Origin: CAYURH01 sp964447105
Lineage (GTDB): Bacteria; Patescibacteriota; Saccharimonadia; Saccharimonadales; EFPC-124
Assembly (NCBI GenBank): GCA_964447105.1
Contig: CAYURH010000021.1
Span: 1-16,020 of the forward strand
DNA length: 16,020 bases
Direction of reading: 5' to 3'
In this document: positions 7,978 to 14,660 of the stretch, in pieces
Layout: each line of letters starts with the position of its first letter
Position numbering within the stretch: position 1 is the stretch's first letter
Notes under the pieces: model-generated
The model's input: only the letters and a program-made list of their open reading frames with translations
Databases searched by the model: none
What the model was told of the DNA's origin: nothing
Made by a program: the position numbers and the translations under genes

Positions 7978-8814
7978 CTACGTTATTAAGATCAAGTATA
8001 TGGTAATAAGCGTAATCAGTAAAATACCGATTATGGTGAACCCGACTTGCAACAGGCCTTTGCGCACAGCCACCTCTGATAGCGGGTTGCGGCCAATCGA
8101 GATAATACTGGATTTCACTGCCGAATATAGCAGCACAGCGATGCTCACAAACGCCAACATCAATATGATAGCGGCCAGTACCACGCGCACCACCGCCACA
8201 TCTTTGCCGGCTACAGAGTTGGCAAAATTCTGCAAAAATGCAGGCAATATCGACGCGCTTTCGATGGGCTGATAAAACGCCACTGCCACCTGCACGGGGA
8301 CGGTGCCCACGCGTACGGTTTGGGTGGCGCCAGATGTGTCGTTGAGCGGCTGGGATTTGGTGGTCACGCTACTTAGGTCGGCCTGGGCAGTGCCCACGAC
8401 CTGACTGCTTTTCGTGGCTTTCATGCCGACGCCACTGATAGGCGAGGCGGTGATTTTGTCGCCAGTTTTGATATCGCCGTTGATATCGCTTACCAGGGTG
8501 GCGGTGATGCCATTGGTAACTACCTGGACTTGTTGCAGGTTGTTGTCGGACAGTTCGAGCAGTGGCTTGTCGCCCACTACGCCTACCATTTGATTGACGC
8601 GCTCAGTGTTGGATAATTCTATGGTGTTGGGGCTGCCTGGCTTGAGGCTTACCACCGCGCCTGCGGCTAGATTTTTCTCTGTTGTCTGGAAGCCTTGAGC
8701 GATCGCAGCGGTACTATCGGCAGACGCGCTCGACGCGGACATCAAAGCCCACACTAAAAACCCTGCCAGCAGGAATAGTGTGTAGGGGCTAGCGAATCGG
8801 CGTAAAAAAGGCAT
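7978..8814 (-). CDS. Ectodomain-bearing c-like membrane subunit of the F1-like ATPase
   Basis: This is the first gene of the ATPase operon, in the place of the c subunit. The 278-residue product (from ATG 8814; a TTG at 8826 would add four residues) has a signal peptide or anchor (about 11-32, then SASSASADS). A polar, beta-looking external region follows (about 36-205), then two membrane helices (about 206-236 and 253-277). Between the helices is GRNPLSEVAVRK (241-252). Aligned without gaps to ordinary c subunits (RQP then nine residues to a conserved Arg), Arg242-Asn243-Pro244 and Arg251 match. The position of the essential ion-binding Glu/Asp is Ile262. Neither helix has a mid-membrane acid, and the Gly-x-Gly ladder of helix 1 is gone. 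The ectodomain contains IKTGDKITASPISGVGMKA (115-133), resembling a module seen in surface or tail-fibre proteins. I infer a rotor-like or anchor protein unable to carry ions in the known way. Confidence 0.75.
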   Translation of the reverse strand: MPFLRRFASPYTLFLLAGFLVWALMSASSASADSTAAIAQGFQTTEKNLAAGAVVSLKPGSPNTIELSNTERVNQMVGVVGDKPLLELSDNNLQQVQVVTNGITATLVSDINGDIKTGDKITASPISGVGMKATKSSQVVGTAQADLSSVTTKSQPLNDTSGATQTVRVGTVPVQVAVAFYQPIESASILPAFLQNFANSVAGKDVAVVRVVLAAIILMLAFVSIAVLLYSAVKSSIISIGRNPLSEVAVRKGLLQVGFTIIGILLITLITIYLILIT

Positions 8815-8839
8815 TAATTGTACCAACTTAATGCTTATG

Positions 8840-8845
8840 ATTATA
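8840..8845 (-). promoter_or_regulatory. -10 element of the ATPase operon promoter
   Basis: A perfect TATAAT lies on the minus strand 25 bp before the ATG at 8814. The -35 region at 17 bp spacing (GCTGTT, 8868-8863) is poor. The leader would be about 20 nt, with no clear ribosome-binding sequence. The site shares a 137-149 bp intergenic region with the divergent gene at 8964, so the two promoters could influence each other. Confidence 0.55.
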
Positions 8846-8904
8846 GCTTACTTTACTGCAAAAACAGCATGCGTCGTTTAAAGAGGTGGACAAATGAGTG
8901 GCAA

Positions 8905-8933
8905 TTGCCAAGTTACCTCTGTTGTGAGATAAT
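8905..8933 (+). promoter_or_regulatory. Promoter of the 471-residue protein gene
   Basis: TTGCCA (8905-8910) is followed after 17 bp by GATAAT (8928-8933), preceded by TG at 8925-8926 as in an extended -10. Each hexamer differs from consensus at one base. This is the strongest sigma-70-type promoter in the window. A second -10-like TATAAC at 8943-8948 lies closer to the start codon. Confidence 0.6.
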
Positions 8934-8963
8934 GCGCGAGATTATAACAGGTGTGCAACAGAT

Positions 8964-10379
8964 ATGGATCGTCAAAGCGCGTCACTGGAATGGCAAGCGC
9001 CTATGGAGAAAGTACCCGAACAACCGCCCAGCGAGGGTAGTTTTGTCGATCGTTTTCTAAAAAAACGCAAGCAATCAGGCGAGAGGAGTTTGCCGCTTGG
9101 TTTACTGGCAAGCAAACCCGAAACACCCACGACTGCCCACGAACACACGCCGCAGCCCGAAACCACACATGAGTCTGAAGCGCAAGCCGCATCTACACCC
9201 GAGTTGTCCACGGCGTTTTTGGCCAAACTTCACACACTTGGCGAGAGCACCCTCCGTGTCGTGTTCGAAACCAAAGACAAACTGGCAGCGGCGCAGGAAT
9301 CAGAAGTACAAGCGCCTGCGACAGTGGAGCTACCCGAAATGGCCCAGCTTGATATTGCGGCCGAAGACGTAGGCGACGCGCTCGAGCAGCTCGATAGCAC
9401 TATCGAGATGAGTGCTGAGCCGATGGCAGAGCCCGAAGTCATGTATGATCGATCGCAAGAGACGCAAGTATCATCTGGTCAGGAGTACGATATTGATCCT
9501 GCGGCGGCTGTCGAAACAGAAGACGCAAGTATGGAAAGCCCTGTGCCCAGCGGGTGGAGCCGGGGCGTCAGGGCGTCGGCTTTGCACATTGCCGGCAAGA
9601 TGGCACACCGTCTCGAAGCGCGAGGGAGTACTGCTAGTCGGCCAGCCACTACGGCGGAACTGGGCGTCGTGGCAGCGCTTGTGGGTGGTCCGCTCGGTTT
9701 GTTGTTTGTGGGCGAACGAAGCAACCGCAGGCGGGAGATACGACAGTTCAAAAAAGAGCAGCGTAAACTCGAGGAAACAGCGGTCCAGCAACAAGAGATT
9801 ATTGACCACCATGAGCAGCGGCTGGCTACTGTTGAAGGCGAGCGTTTGGCTGGTCGTCAGTCTCACCCCGAGGTGTTGGCTCAGATTCGCCACGAAGCGC
9901 ACCAGGTGGCGGTGGAAGCGCATCAACAGGCGCACACTATCCGCAGCGCAGCAGTCGATGTGAAATTCGAGCAGCAGATTGCCACACCATCGCAAAACGA
10001 AATAGACAAACCGACAGTTACTAAAGAGCGGTCAGCGGCTATCGAGCGCTCACAACCTACTCCGCGCGTAGAGACAGAAGCTCAGCCGCGTAGCTTGGTG
10101 GAGCGCTTCAAACCTCTGTTGGGGGTCGAGACGCCAGAAAGTGAAAGTGTGGCAAAAAAGGTGTCGGGTGACGGCATGTCGTCTGGCGGTGGTGGCACGC
10201 CACTCAAACGTGTGCGTGAGATGCTCGACCCCGCGACACTGTCGCAAAATCCGGTTGTGCAACAAGCACAACGATTACAAAAGACCATTCAAACCAAAGC
10301 GCAGGAACCCGTCTGGCTCTATGGCGCTGCCCTTGCAGCCGGCCTGCTTGCTGTGATTGCTTGGATTTTTTGGCGTTAA
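8964..10379 (+). CDS. Unrecognised protein with acidic linker, coiled coil and C-terminal membrane anchor
   Basis: I do not recognise this 471-residue protein. Residues 1-230 are mostly disordered-looking and acidic, with a short internal duplication: ESEAQAASTPEL (70-81) and ESEVQAPATVEL (112-123). A hydrophobic Gly-rich stretch (about 233-250, LGVVAALVGGPLGLLFVG) is followed by a very basic helix and predicted coiled coil (about 251-330, many Arg, Glu, Gln and His). A second polar linker has a Ser-Gly run at 406-411. The last 22 residues are a membrane helix (about 450-470) ending in Arg. It could be tail-anchored, or cross twice. AGGTG (8949-8953) may be its ribosome site. It diverges from the ATPase operon across a shared promoter region. 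Its TAA overlaps the TAA of the convergent phosphatase gene. No enzymatic motif is visible. Confidence 0.85.
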   Translation: MDRQSASLEWQAPMEKVPEQPPSEGSFVDRFLKKRKQSGERSLPLGLLASKPETPTTAHEHTPQPETTHESEAQAASTPELSTAFLAKLHTLGESTLRVVFETKDKLAAAQESEVQAPATVELPEMAQLDIAAEDVGDALEQLDSTIEMSAEPMAEPEVMYDRSQETQVSSGQEYDIDPAAAVETEDASMESPVPSGWSRGVRASALHIAGKMAHRLEARGSTASRPATTAELGVVAALVGGPLGLLFVGERSNRRREIRQFKKEQRKLEETAVQQQEIIDHHEQRLATVEGERLAGRQSHPEVLAQIRHEAHQVAVEAHQQAHTIRSAAVDVKFEQQIATPSQNEIDKPTVTKERSAAIERSQPTPRVETEAQPRSLVERFKPLLGVETPESESVAKKVSGDGMSSGGGGTPLKRVREMLDPATLSQNPVVQQAQRLQKTIQTKAQEPVWLYGAALAAGLLAVIAWIFWR

Positions 10380-10906
10380 CTGAGTGGCGTGATGGTGGCG
10401 TTGGCCAAAAGCGGCTGATCGTAAATTGCCTCTGGCGGTTGCCCGGCCATTACCACGCGTAGCATGCGACCCATCCAAAAATGACACACGATAAGCACAG
10501 TGTGGTGTGATTTTTGCGCAGCCAATTGGCGCAATACGCTCTGCGCACGGTGCTGCAAGTGTTCGAGCGGCTCTACGCCCGGCATCATATTGACCTGTGC
10601 GACGCTGCCACCAGAGCCTTCGGGCATACCCTGGAGTACACCAAACGCGCGCTCGGTTAGTTCGGGCATTACTACGATTTTGGTTGGGTTGTAGCCGATT
10701 TCTTCGGCAATAATTTCGGCGCTCATGCTCGAACGTGTGAGCGGTGAGCAGACAATCAGATCGGCCTGCAGTTTTTTGGCCTTGCGTCCAGCCATCACTG
10801 CCTGATGCTTGCCGAGTTCAGTCAGCATGACATCGCGCTGGCCGCAAATAATATGCTCGGCGTTATCGGTAGTTTGGCCGTGTCGGATAATAAAAAGACC
10901 CTGCAT
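10376..10906 (-). CDS. Histidine phosphatase family protein (phosphoglycerate mutase-like)
   Basis: This 176-residue protein belongs to the histidine phosphatase superfamily, whose members use a phospho-histidine intermediate. The RHG motif is at 8-10 (FIIRHGQT), with His9 as nucleophile. A second arginine sits in CSPLTRS (53-59, Arg58), acidic residues in PELTERAFG (81-89), and the second catalytic His at 142 (IVCHFWMGR). The usual S-H-G-G around that His is changed to C-H-F-W. The substrate cannot be told: sugar phosphates, cobalamin-type or nucleotide-related members look alike. It is shorter than true phosphoglycerate mutase. It faces comEC with only 22 bp between starts. Confidence 0.88.
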   Translation of the reverse strand: MQGLFIIRHGQTTDNAEHIICGQRDVMLTELGKHQAVMAGRKAKKLQADLIVCSPLTRSSMSAEIIAEEIGYNPTKIVVMPELTERAFGVLQGMPEGSGGSVAQVNMMPGVEPLEHLQHRAQSVLRQLAAQKSHHTVLIVCHFWMGRMLRVVMAGQPPEAIYDQPLLANATITPLS

Positions 10907-10913
10907 AGTGTAT

Positions 10914-10919
10914 ATTGTA
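10914..10919 (-). promoter_or_regulatory. -10 element placing the phosphatase start at or near its start codon
   Basis: TACAAT on the minus strand is seven bases before the ATG at 10906, so transcription would begin about at the start codon (leaderless). No good -35 is visible. The only room for a comEC promoter is the same 22 bp, for example TATATT at 10911-10916 on the plus strand. Confidence 0.4.
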
Positions 10920-10928
10920 TCCTGTTTT

Positions 10929-12356
10929 ATGCTGCGAGTACCGCGTGTTTTGCTGATTGGCCTAGGTTGTGTGGGATTTTTGGGCGGTTTGTTAGTGGCG
11001 CACTTGGGGTGGTTTGTAGTTGGGTGGGTGTGGTGGGTAGCCGCGGCCGGATTATTCGCATGCTGCGCGTCGCGGCGAGCGTGGATTGCGGTGCCGGCTG
11101 TGATCGTGGCCGGCTGCGTGTGCGGACTATTACGTGGCAGCGATGTAGTGCACGATATTGCTCGCTACGGTGATTATGTAGGACAAAAAGTGAGCGTCAC
11201 TGGTGTGGTGAGTGACGATGCGACGTACAACGACAAGCGCATGATCGATGTCTACATTACTGACGTGTACATTGGCGAGCAGAGTATGCCCGGTCGCGTG
11301 CGCCTCACCACGTTTGCGCCTATCGAACCCAAACGCGGCGATCGGCTGCAGGCAAGCGGCAAGTTGTATGGCGGATTTGGCAGCTATCAAGCCGCCATAT
11401 ATTATGCCGACGCACAGGTGACGGGTATGAGTAGCGACCCGGTGAACTGGGTGAGGCGGCAGTTTGCGGCCAGCGTGTTGAGTGTGGTGCCCGAGCCGCA
11501 AGCGAGTTTGGGGTTGGGGTTTTTGCTGGGTATCAAATCGCAGTTGCCGAGTGGGTTGGGTGATCAGCTGCAGGCACTGAGCTTGACGCATATTGTGGTG
11601 GCGTCGGGGTATAATTTGACGATTTTGGTGCGGTTGGCGCGGCGGTTTTTCGAAAAGTATTCTAAATTTCAGACGGTGGCGGCTGGCGCTTTGCTGATGA
11701 TGGGGTTTGTGGCAGTGACCGGGTTTAGCTCCAGCATGAGCCGTGCGGCATTAGTTACCACACTGGCGTTGGCGGCTTGGTATTACGGGCGGCGCGTGCA
11801 TCCGGCGTTGCTGATTGTGATGGCGGCTGCTATCACTGCTGGCGTGAATCCGTTGTTTTTGTGGTCGGATATCGGCTGGTGGCTATCCTTTGCGGCATTT
11901 GCAGGCGTGTTGCTGCTAGCGCCCCTGTTACAACGCCGGTTTTTTGGCAAACGCCAACCCAAACTTATTGGCCAGGTGGTGGTCGAAACTTTGTCGGCGC
12001 AGTTGCTTACCGCACCGATTATTTTGTTTATCTTTGGCCAGTTTTCGCTCTTGGCGTTGCCGGCCAATGTGTTGATTGTGCCACTGATTCCGCTTGCCAT
12101 GTTGCTGACGTTTGCGGCCGGTGCAATTGGGATTGTGGCGCCAGCGTTGGGCGGGTTGGTGGCGTGGCCGGCTACTGTGCTGCTGGGCTATATGACTGAG
12201 TTGATTGGTTTTATGGCCCGAGTGCCGTGGGCGAGCGTGCCGGTGACTATTTCGGTGATTGGCATGGTTGCGGTATATGTCGGATTATTTTTGTTGAGCG
12301 TATTGCTGTGGCGCAAAACCAAGCTTCGCTACCTCGAGCAAAGTGTGGTAGAATAA
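10929..12356 (+). CDS. comEC: ComEC/Rec2-type DNA uptake channel, lacking the beta-lactamase domain
   Basis: This multi-pass membrane protein of 475 residues would carry single-stranded DNA across the inner membrane during natural uptake. The N-terminal part has membrane helices (about 1-70) and an OB-like external region (about 83-168). The Competence core follows, with SLTHIVVASGYN (218-229, usually H-L-x-x-x-S-G), GFSSSMSRAAL, DIGWWLSFAAFAG and the helix ending FGQFSLLALPANVLIVPLIP-like. A C-terminal metallo-beta-lactamase domain, found in many ComEC proteins, is absent; the protein ends in a basic tail after the last helix. ATG 10929 was chosen because upstream in-frame starts lie inside the divergent phosphatase gene. 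It is followed 33 bp later by yebC. Confidence 0.85.
   Translation: MLRVPRVLLIGLGCVGFLGGLLVAHLGWFVVGWVWWVAAAGLFACCASRRAWIAVPAVIVAGCVCGLLRGSDVVHDIARYGDYVGQKVSVTGVVSDDATYNDKRMIDVYITDVYIGEQSMPGRVRLTTFAPIEPKRGDRLQASGKLYGGFGSYQAAIYYADAQVTGMSSDPVNWVRRQFAASVLSVVPEPQASLGLGFLLGIKSQLPSGLGDQLQALSLTHIVVASGYNLTILVRLARRFFEKYSKFQTVAAGALLMMGFVAVTGFSSSMSRAALVTTLALAAWYYGRRVHPALLIVMAAAITAGVNPLFLWSDIGWWLSFAAFAGVLLLAPLLQRRFFGKRQPKLIGQVVVETLSAQLLTAPIILFIFGQFSLLALPANVLIVPLIPLAMLLTFAAGAIGIVAPALGGLVAWPATVLLGYMTELIGFMARVPWASVPVTISVIGMVAVYVGLFLLSVLLWRKTKLRYLEQSVVE
12346..12354 (+). promoter_or_regulatory. Possible extended -10 for yebC
   Basis: TGGTAGAAT overlaps the comEC stop codon and would give a leader of about 29 nt for yebC. 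No -35 is recognisable. AATAGG at 12375-12380 could serve as a weak ribosome site nine bases before the ATG. Confidence 0.3.
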
Positions 12357-12389
12357 CAGTAATAATTATTGTTTAATAGGTCCTAAAAC

Positions 12390-13112
12390 ATGTCGGGTCA
12401 TTCCAAGTGGTCAACCATCAAACGCCAAAAAGCCGTCACTGACGCCAAAAAAAGCGCCGTATTTACAAAACTAGCCAATGCCATAGCTGTTGCGGCCAAA
12501 AACGGCGCCGACCCCACCACCAACTTTGCGCTGCGCCTCGAACTCGACAAAGCCAGAGCCGCCAATGTGCCCATGGCCAATGTGCAGCGCGCTATCGATC
12601 GCGGCAGCGGTAAACTCGGCGGCGCAGCCATCGAAGAGGTGACGTACGAAGGCTATGGCCCGGGCGGCATTGCCGTGATTGTGGAGTGTGCCACCGACAA
12701 CAAAAATCGTACCTACCCCGAAGTGCGCACCGCATTTACCAAAAACGGCGGCAGCATTGCCGAATCTGGGGCTGTAGCATTTCAGTTTACACGCAAGGGG
12801 GTGATCCGTGCTGCGTTTACCGGTGACGCCGACGAAGCCATGCTCACCGCTATCGACGCCGGGGCCGAAGATGCCGAAGTCGAAGATGGCGAATTACTCG
12901 TCTATACCGACGCCAAACAGCTGGCCGCTGTGCGCGATGCTTCGCAAGCCGCTGGCTTGGACATTCAGCAAGCTGAGCTGGCCTTCATCCCCAACAACAC
13001 CGTAGACATCACCGACCCCGAAGTGGCGCGCAAAGCGACTAACCTGATGGACGCGCTGGATAATTTAGACGACGTGACGAATACGTATAGTAATTTTGAT
13101 ATCAAGGAATAA
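12390..13112 (+). CDS. yebC: YebC/PmpR/TACO1-family protein
   Basis: This 240-residue protein of normal family length begins with the hallmark MSGHSKWSTIKRQKAVTDAK, followed by the basic N-terminal helical domain. It also has the conserved RAIDRGSGK (about 66-74), the EEVTYEGYGPGGIAVIVE strand-turn (about 79-96) and NKNRTYPEVR (103-112). Family members have been reported as transcriptional regulators and, more recently, as translation factors acting at the ribosome; the sequence alone does not choose between these. It lies directly upstream of a Nudix gene and ruvC. A yebC-ruvC association is common in bacteria. Confidence 0.96.
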   Translation: MSGHSKWSTIKRQKAVTDAKKSAVFTKLANAIAVAAKNGADPTTNFALRLELDKARAANVPMANVQRAIDRGSGKLGGAAIEEVTYEGYGPGGIAVIVECATDNKNRTYPEVRTAFTKNGGSIAESGAVAFQFTRKGVIRAAFTGDADEAMLTAIDAGAEDAEVEDGELLVYTDAKQLAAVRDASQAAGLDIQQAELAFIPNNTVDITDPEVARKATNLMDALDNLDDVTNTYSNFDIKE

Positions 13113-13113
13113 A

Positions 13114-13743
13114 GTGGCACTACAAGATAAGATTGACATACTGGCACCACCTATTTTTGAGCCAACTGGTCGGGTAAAAACAATAGAAAGGGCGATACAA
13201 GACGGCGACTGGATGGGTGGTATTCATGTATGGCTATATATCCGTTCGCCAGAGCCTGCTGTGATCTTGCAGTTACGGTCCAAGCAGAAGCGCATCGCCC
13301 CAAATATGTTGGATGTTGCGGTTGCGGGACATTATGAAGCTGGCGAACAAGGGCTGGACGGTTTGCGTGAAGCGCGCGAAGAGCTAGGTGTTGATATACA
13401 GCTTGAGCATTGTGAGTTATGGGGTAAACGGCTTTTCGCAGACGTTGACAACCAGGGTAAAGAACGCAAGTTTGCCATGACTACGTATATTGCGGAATTC
13501 GTCGGCACATTGGCAGATATCACCCCCCAGCCAGAGGAGCTGGAGGGCGTGTTTATTGTTCCGCTCAAGCCGCTATTACAAGTGCTTTATGGGAACGAAC
13601 CTGAGCTCGTAGTGCAGGGTATCGACGGCCAACGCCAGCCGGCAACATACACAGTGCTCAAAGACGCTTTTTATCACAACCCCGACAACTATCATCTGCA
13701 TCTTTTGGAGTATATCGCGTTTAAGCTGGGCGTCACGTTGTAA
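13114..13743 (+). CDS. Nudix hydrolase, isopentenyl-diphosphate-isomerase-like subgroup
   Basis: This 209-residue protein starts at GTG 13114, one base after the yebC stop, with AAGGA (13104-13108) as ribosome site. An earlier TTG in frame lies inside yebC. The Nudix box is at residues 72-93 (GHYEAGE...REAREELGV), with the metal-binding REAREE kept. The spacing between the first Glu and RE is six residues, not the usual seven. The lead-in, HVWLYIRS...QLRSKQKRIAPNMLDVAVAGH-like (38-72), is the pattern of Nudix proteins related to isopentenyl-diphosphate isomerase, but the substrate is unknown. Its stop is directly followed by the ruvC ATG, so the yebC-Nudix-ruvC genes are probably one transcript. 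Confidence 0.85.
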   Translation: MALQDKIDILAPPIFEPTGRVKTIERAIQDGDWMGGIHVWLYIRSPEPAVILQLRSKQKRIAPNMLDVAVAGHYEAGEQGLDGLREAREELGVDIQLEHCELWGKRLFADVDNQGKERKFAMTTYIAEFVGTLADITPQPEELEGVFIVPLKPLLQVLYGNEPELVVQGIDGQRQPATYTVLKDAFYHNPDNYHLHLLEYIAFKLGVTL

Positions 13744-14205
13744 ATGCGCATCCTGGGCATTGACCCCGGCACTGGCATACTGGGTTTTGGGGTCATCGAA
13801 ACTGCTGGGCCAAAGCTGGTCGATGCTGGTGTGATTCGCACCAAAGTGCACCAGCCCGAACCGGAACGACTGCTCACGATTTTTGATAGCCTGCAAGAAA
13901 TCGTGCAAGCTACCAAACCGGCGGCTGTATCTGTCGAAAAACTATTCTTTGCCCGCAACGTGACGACCGCCATGAGTGTGGCGCAGGCGCGTGGCGTGGT
14001 GTTGCTGGTGGCGCAGCAGCATAACCTGCCGATTTTTGAATACACCCCCATGCAGATCAAACAAAGCTTGACTGGCTACGGCAAAGCCGACAAAAAACAG
14101 GTGCAAGAAATGGTGCGCTTGATACTAAAATTAAAAGAAATTCCCAAGCCCGACGACGCTGCCGACGCCTTGGCCGCCGCACTCACCCACGCCGCTACGC
14201 TATAG
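13744..14205 (+). CDS. ruvC: RuvC, Holliday junction resolvase
   Basis: This endonuclease cuts four-way DNA junctions by symmetric nicks after RuvAB migration. The 153-residue protein has all four catalytic acids of the family: Asp7 in RILGIDPGTG, Glu65 in VSVEKLFF, and Asp138 and Asp141 in PKPDDAADALA. The RNVTTAMSVAQARG helix (71-84) and GYGKADKKQVQ (111-121) are also typical. The length is normal for the family (about 155-175). The start ATG abuts the Nudix stop with no spacer. The stop TAG is shared through the palindrome CTATAG with the convergent SpoIIAA-like gene. Confidence 0.96.
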   Translation: MRILGIDPGTGILGFGVIETAGPKLVDAGVIRTKVHQPEPERLLTIFDSLQEIVQATKPAAVSVEKLFFARNVTTAMSVAQARGVVLLVAQQHNLPIFEYTPMQIKQSLTGYGKADKKQVQEMVRLILKLKEIPKPDDAADALAAALTHAATL

Positions 14206-14586
14206 CTGTGCTTCGAGCCACTTCATGGCGTCAGCTTTGCTGGCAAATAGGCGCACGCGGTCGCCTTTGCCAGCCAGTTTGACCAGCCAGTTTACGATCA
14301 TGCGCAGCGCAATATCGGTGCCGCAAATTGCCAGGGCGTCGTAATCGCCTTCGATGCGCATTTTGCCATCTTCGCGCGCCGCCGGGTCGTGGCCGGTGAC
14401 GCCGCTCATGTCTACCAAAATCAAAGCTTTGCGATTGTGTTTGTGCCGATCGGCGGTAATGTCGTCGACTTTGGGCTGGAACTGCCCGATGCTTTGCTGG
14501 GTTTGGTGCCCAGTTTGCGTCAGCACTAATATGCCATTGTCTAAAATTTCGAGAGTATTGTGGGCAGGAGTTTTGTCGTTTGCCAT
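14200..14586 (-). CDS. SpoIIAA-like (STAS-fold) protein
   Basis: This 128-residue protein lies on the opposite strand between ruvC and ruvA. Its C-terminal half matches the SpoIIAA-like pattern: a core strand ALILVDMSGVTGH (54-66), DALAICGTDIALRMIVNWLV (83-102), then RVRLFASKADAMKWLEAQL-like (110-128) with the closing A-x-x-W-L. The N-terminal part (NGILVLTQTG) fits the first beta-hairpin. Such domains are soluble and often bind regulators or lipids; no specific partner is visible. Start ATG 14586 is preferred over the in-frame GTG at 14592 because a perfect TATAAT ends six bases before it. It does not interrupt a transcript: it is divergent from ruvA and convergent with ruvC. Confidence 0.75.
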   Translation of the reverse strand: MANDKTPAHNTLEILDNGILVLTQTGHQTQQSIGQFQPKVDDITADRHKHNRKALILVDMSGVTGHDPAAREDGKMRIEGDYDALAICGTDIALRMIVNWLVKLAGKGDRVRLFASKADAMKWLEAQL

Positions 14587-14592
14587 GCCCAC

Positions 14593-14620
14593 ATTATAAA
14601 CCTGTTGCGTCTGGGTTCAA
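14593..14620 (-). promoter_or_regulatory. Promoter of the SpoIIAA-like gene, probably leaderless
   Basis: On the minus strand TTGAAC (14620-14615) is followed after 16 bp by a perfect TATAAT (14598-14593). The ATG begins six bases after the -10, so the expected transcript start coincides with the start codon. No ribosome-binding sequence is possible. Confidence 0.6.
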
Positions 14621-14646
14621 CACGGTCGCTCTTACGCCCGACTCTT

Positions 14647-14654
14647 GCTATACT
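14647..14654 (+). promoter_or_regulatory. -10 of ruvA operon, probably leaderless
   Basis: TATACT (14649-14654), with TTGC just before it, ends six bases before the ruvA ATG at 14661. This is the same spacing as in the divergent SpoIIAA-like gene. There is no Shine-Dalgarno sequence in the six bases GGCAAT. A -35 is not evident. Confidence 0.5.
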
Positions 14655-14660
14655 GGCAAT

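Larger units (their letters stand above)
3033..8845 (-). other. F1-like ATPase operon without subunit a
   Basis: Seven genes run c-like, b, delta, alpha, gamma, beta, epsilon, the canonical atp order with the a gene missing. Five of the six junctions overlap by 4-8 bp; only the c-like/b junction has a gap, of 13 bp. No polytopic protein with the a-subunit arginine helix is encoded within the window on either strand. A single TATAAT stands upstream of the first gene. The tight coupling implies the products form one complex. Confidence 0.85.

Noticed and set aside
7978..8814. Calling this gene an ordinary atpE or atpB
   Set aside because: It has an external domain of about 170 residues, no membrane carboxylate and only two C-terminal helices. 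It is neither a normal c nor an a subunit.
9412..9995. Overlapping frames on both strands (183 and 174 codons) within the 471-residue protein gene
   Set aside because: The main frame has a good promoter, start and membrane tail. The alternatives are Cys/Arg/Trp-rich, lack starts with upstream signals and match nothing.
11130..12199. Alternative frames within comEC on both strands
   Set aside because: The comEC frame carries all family motifs. The others are shadows.
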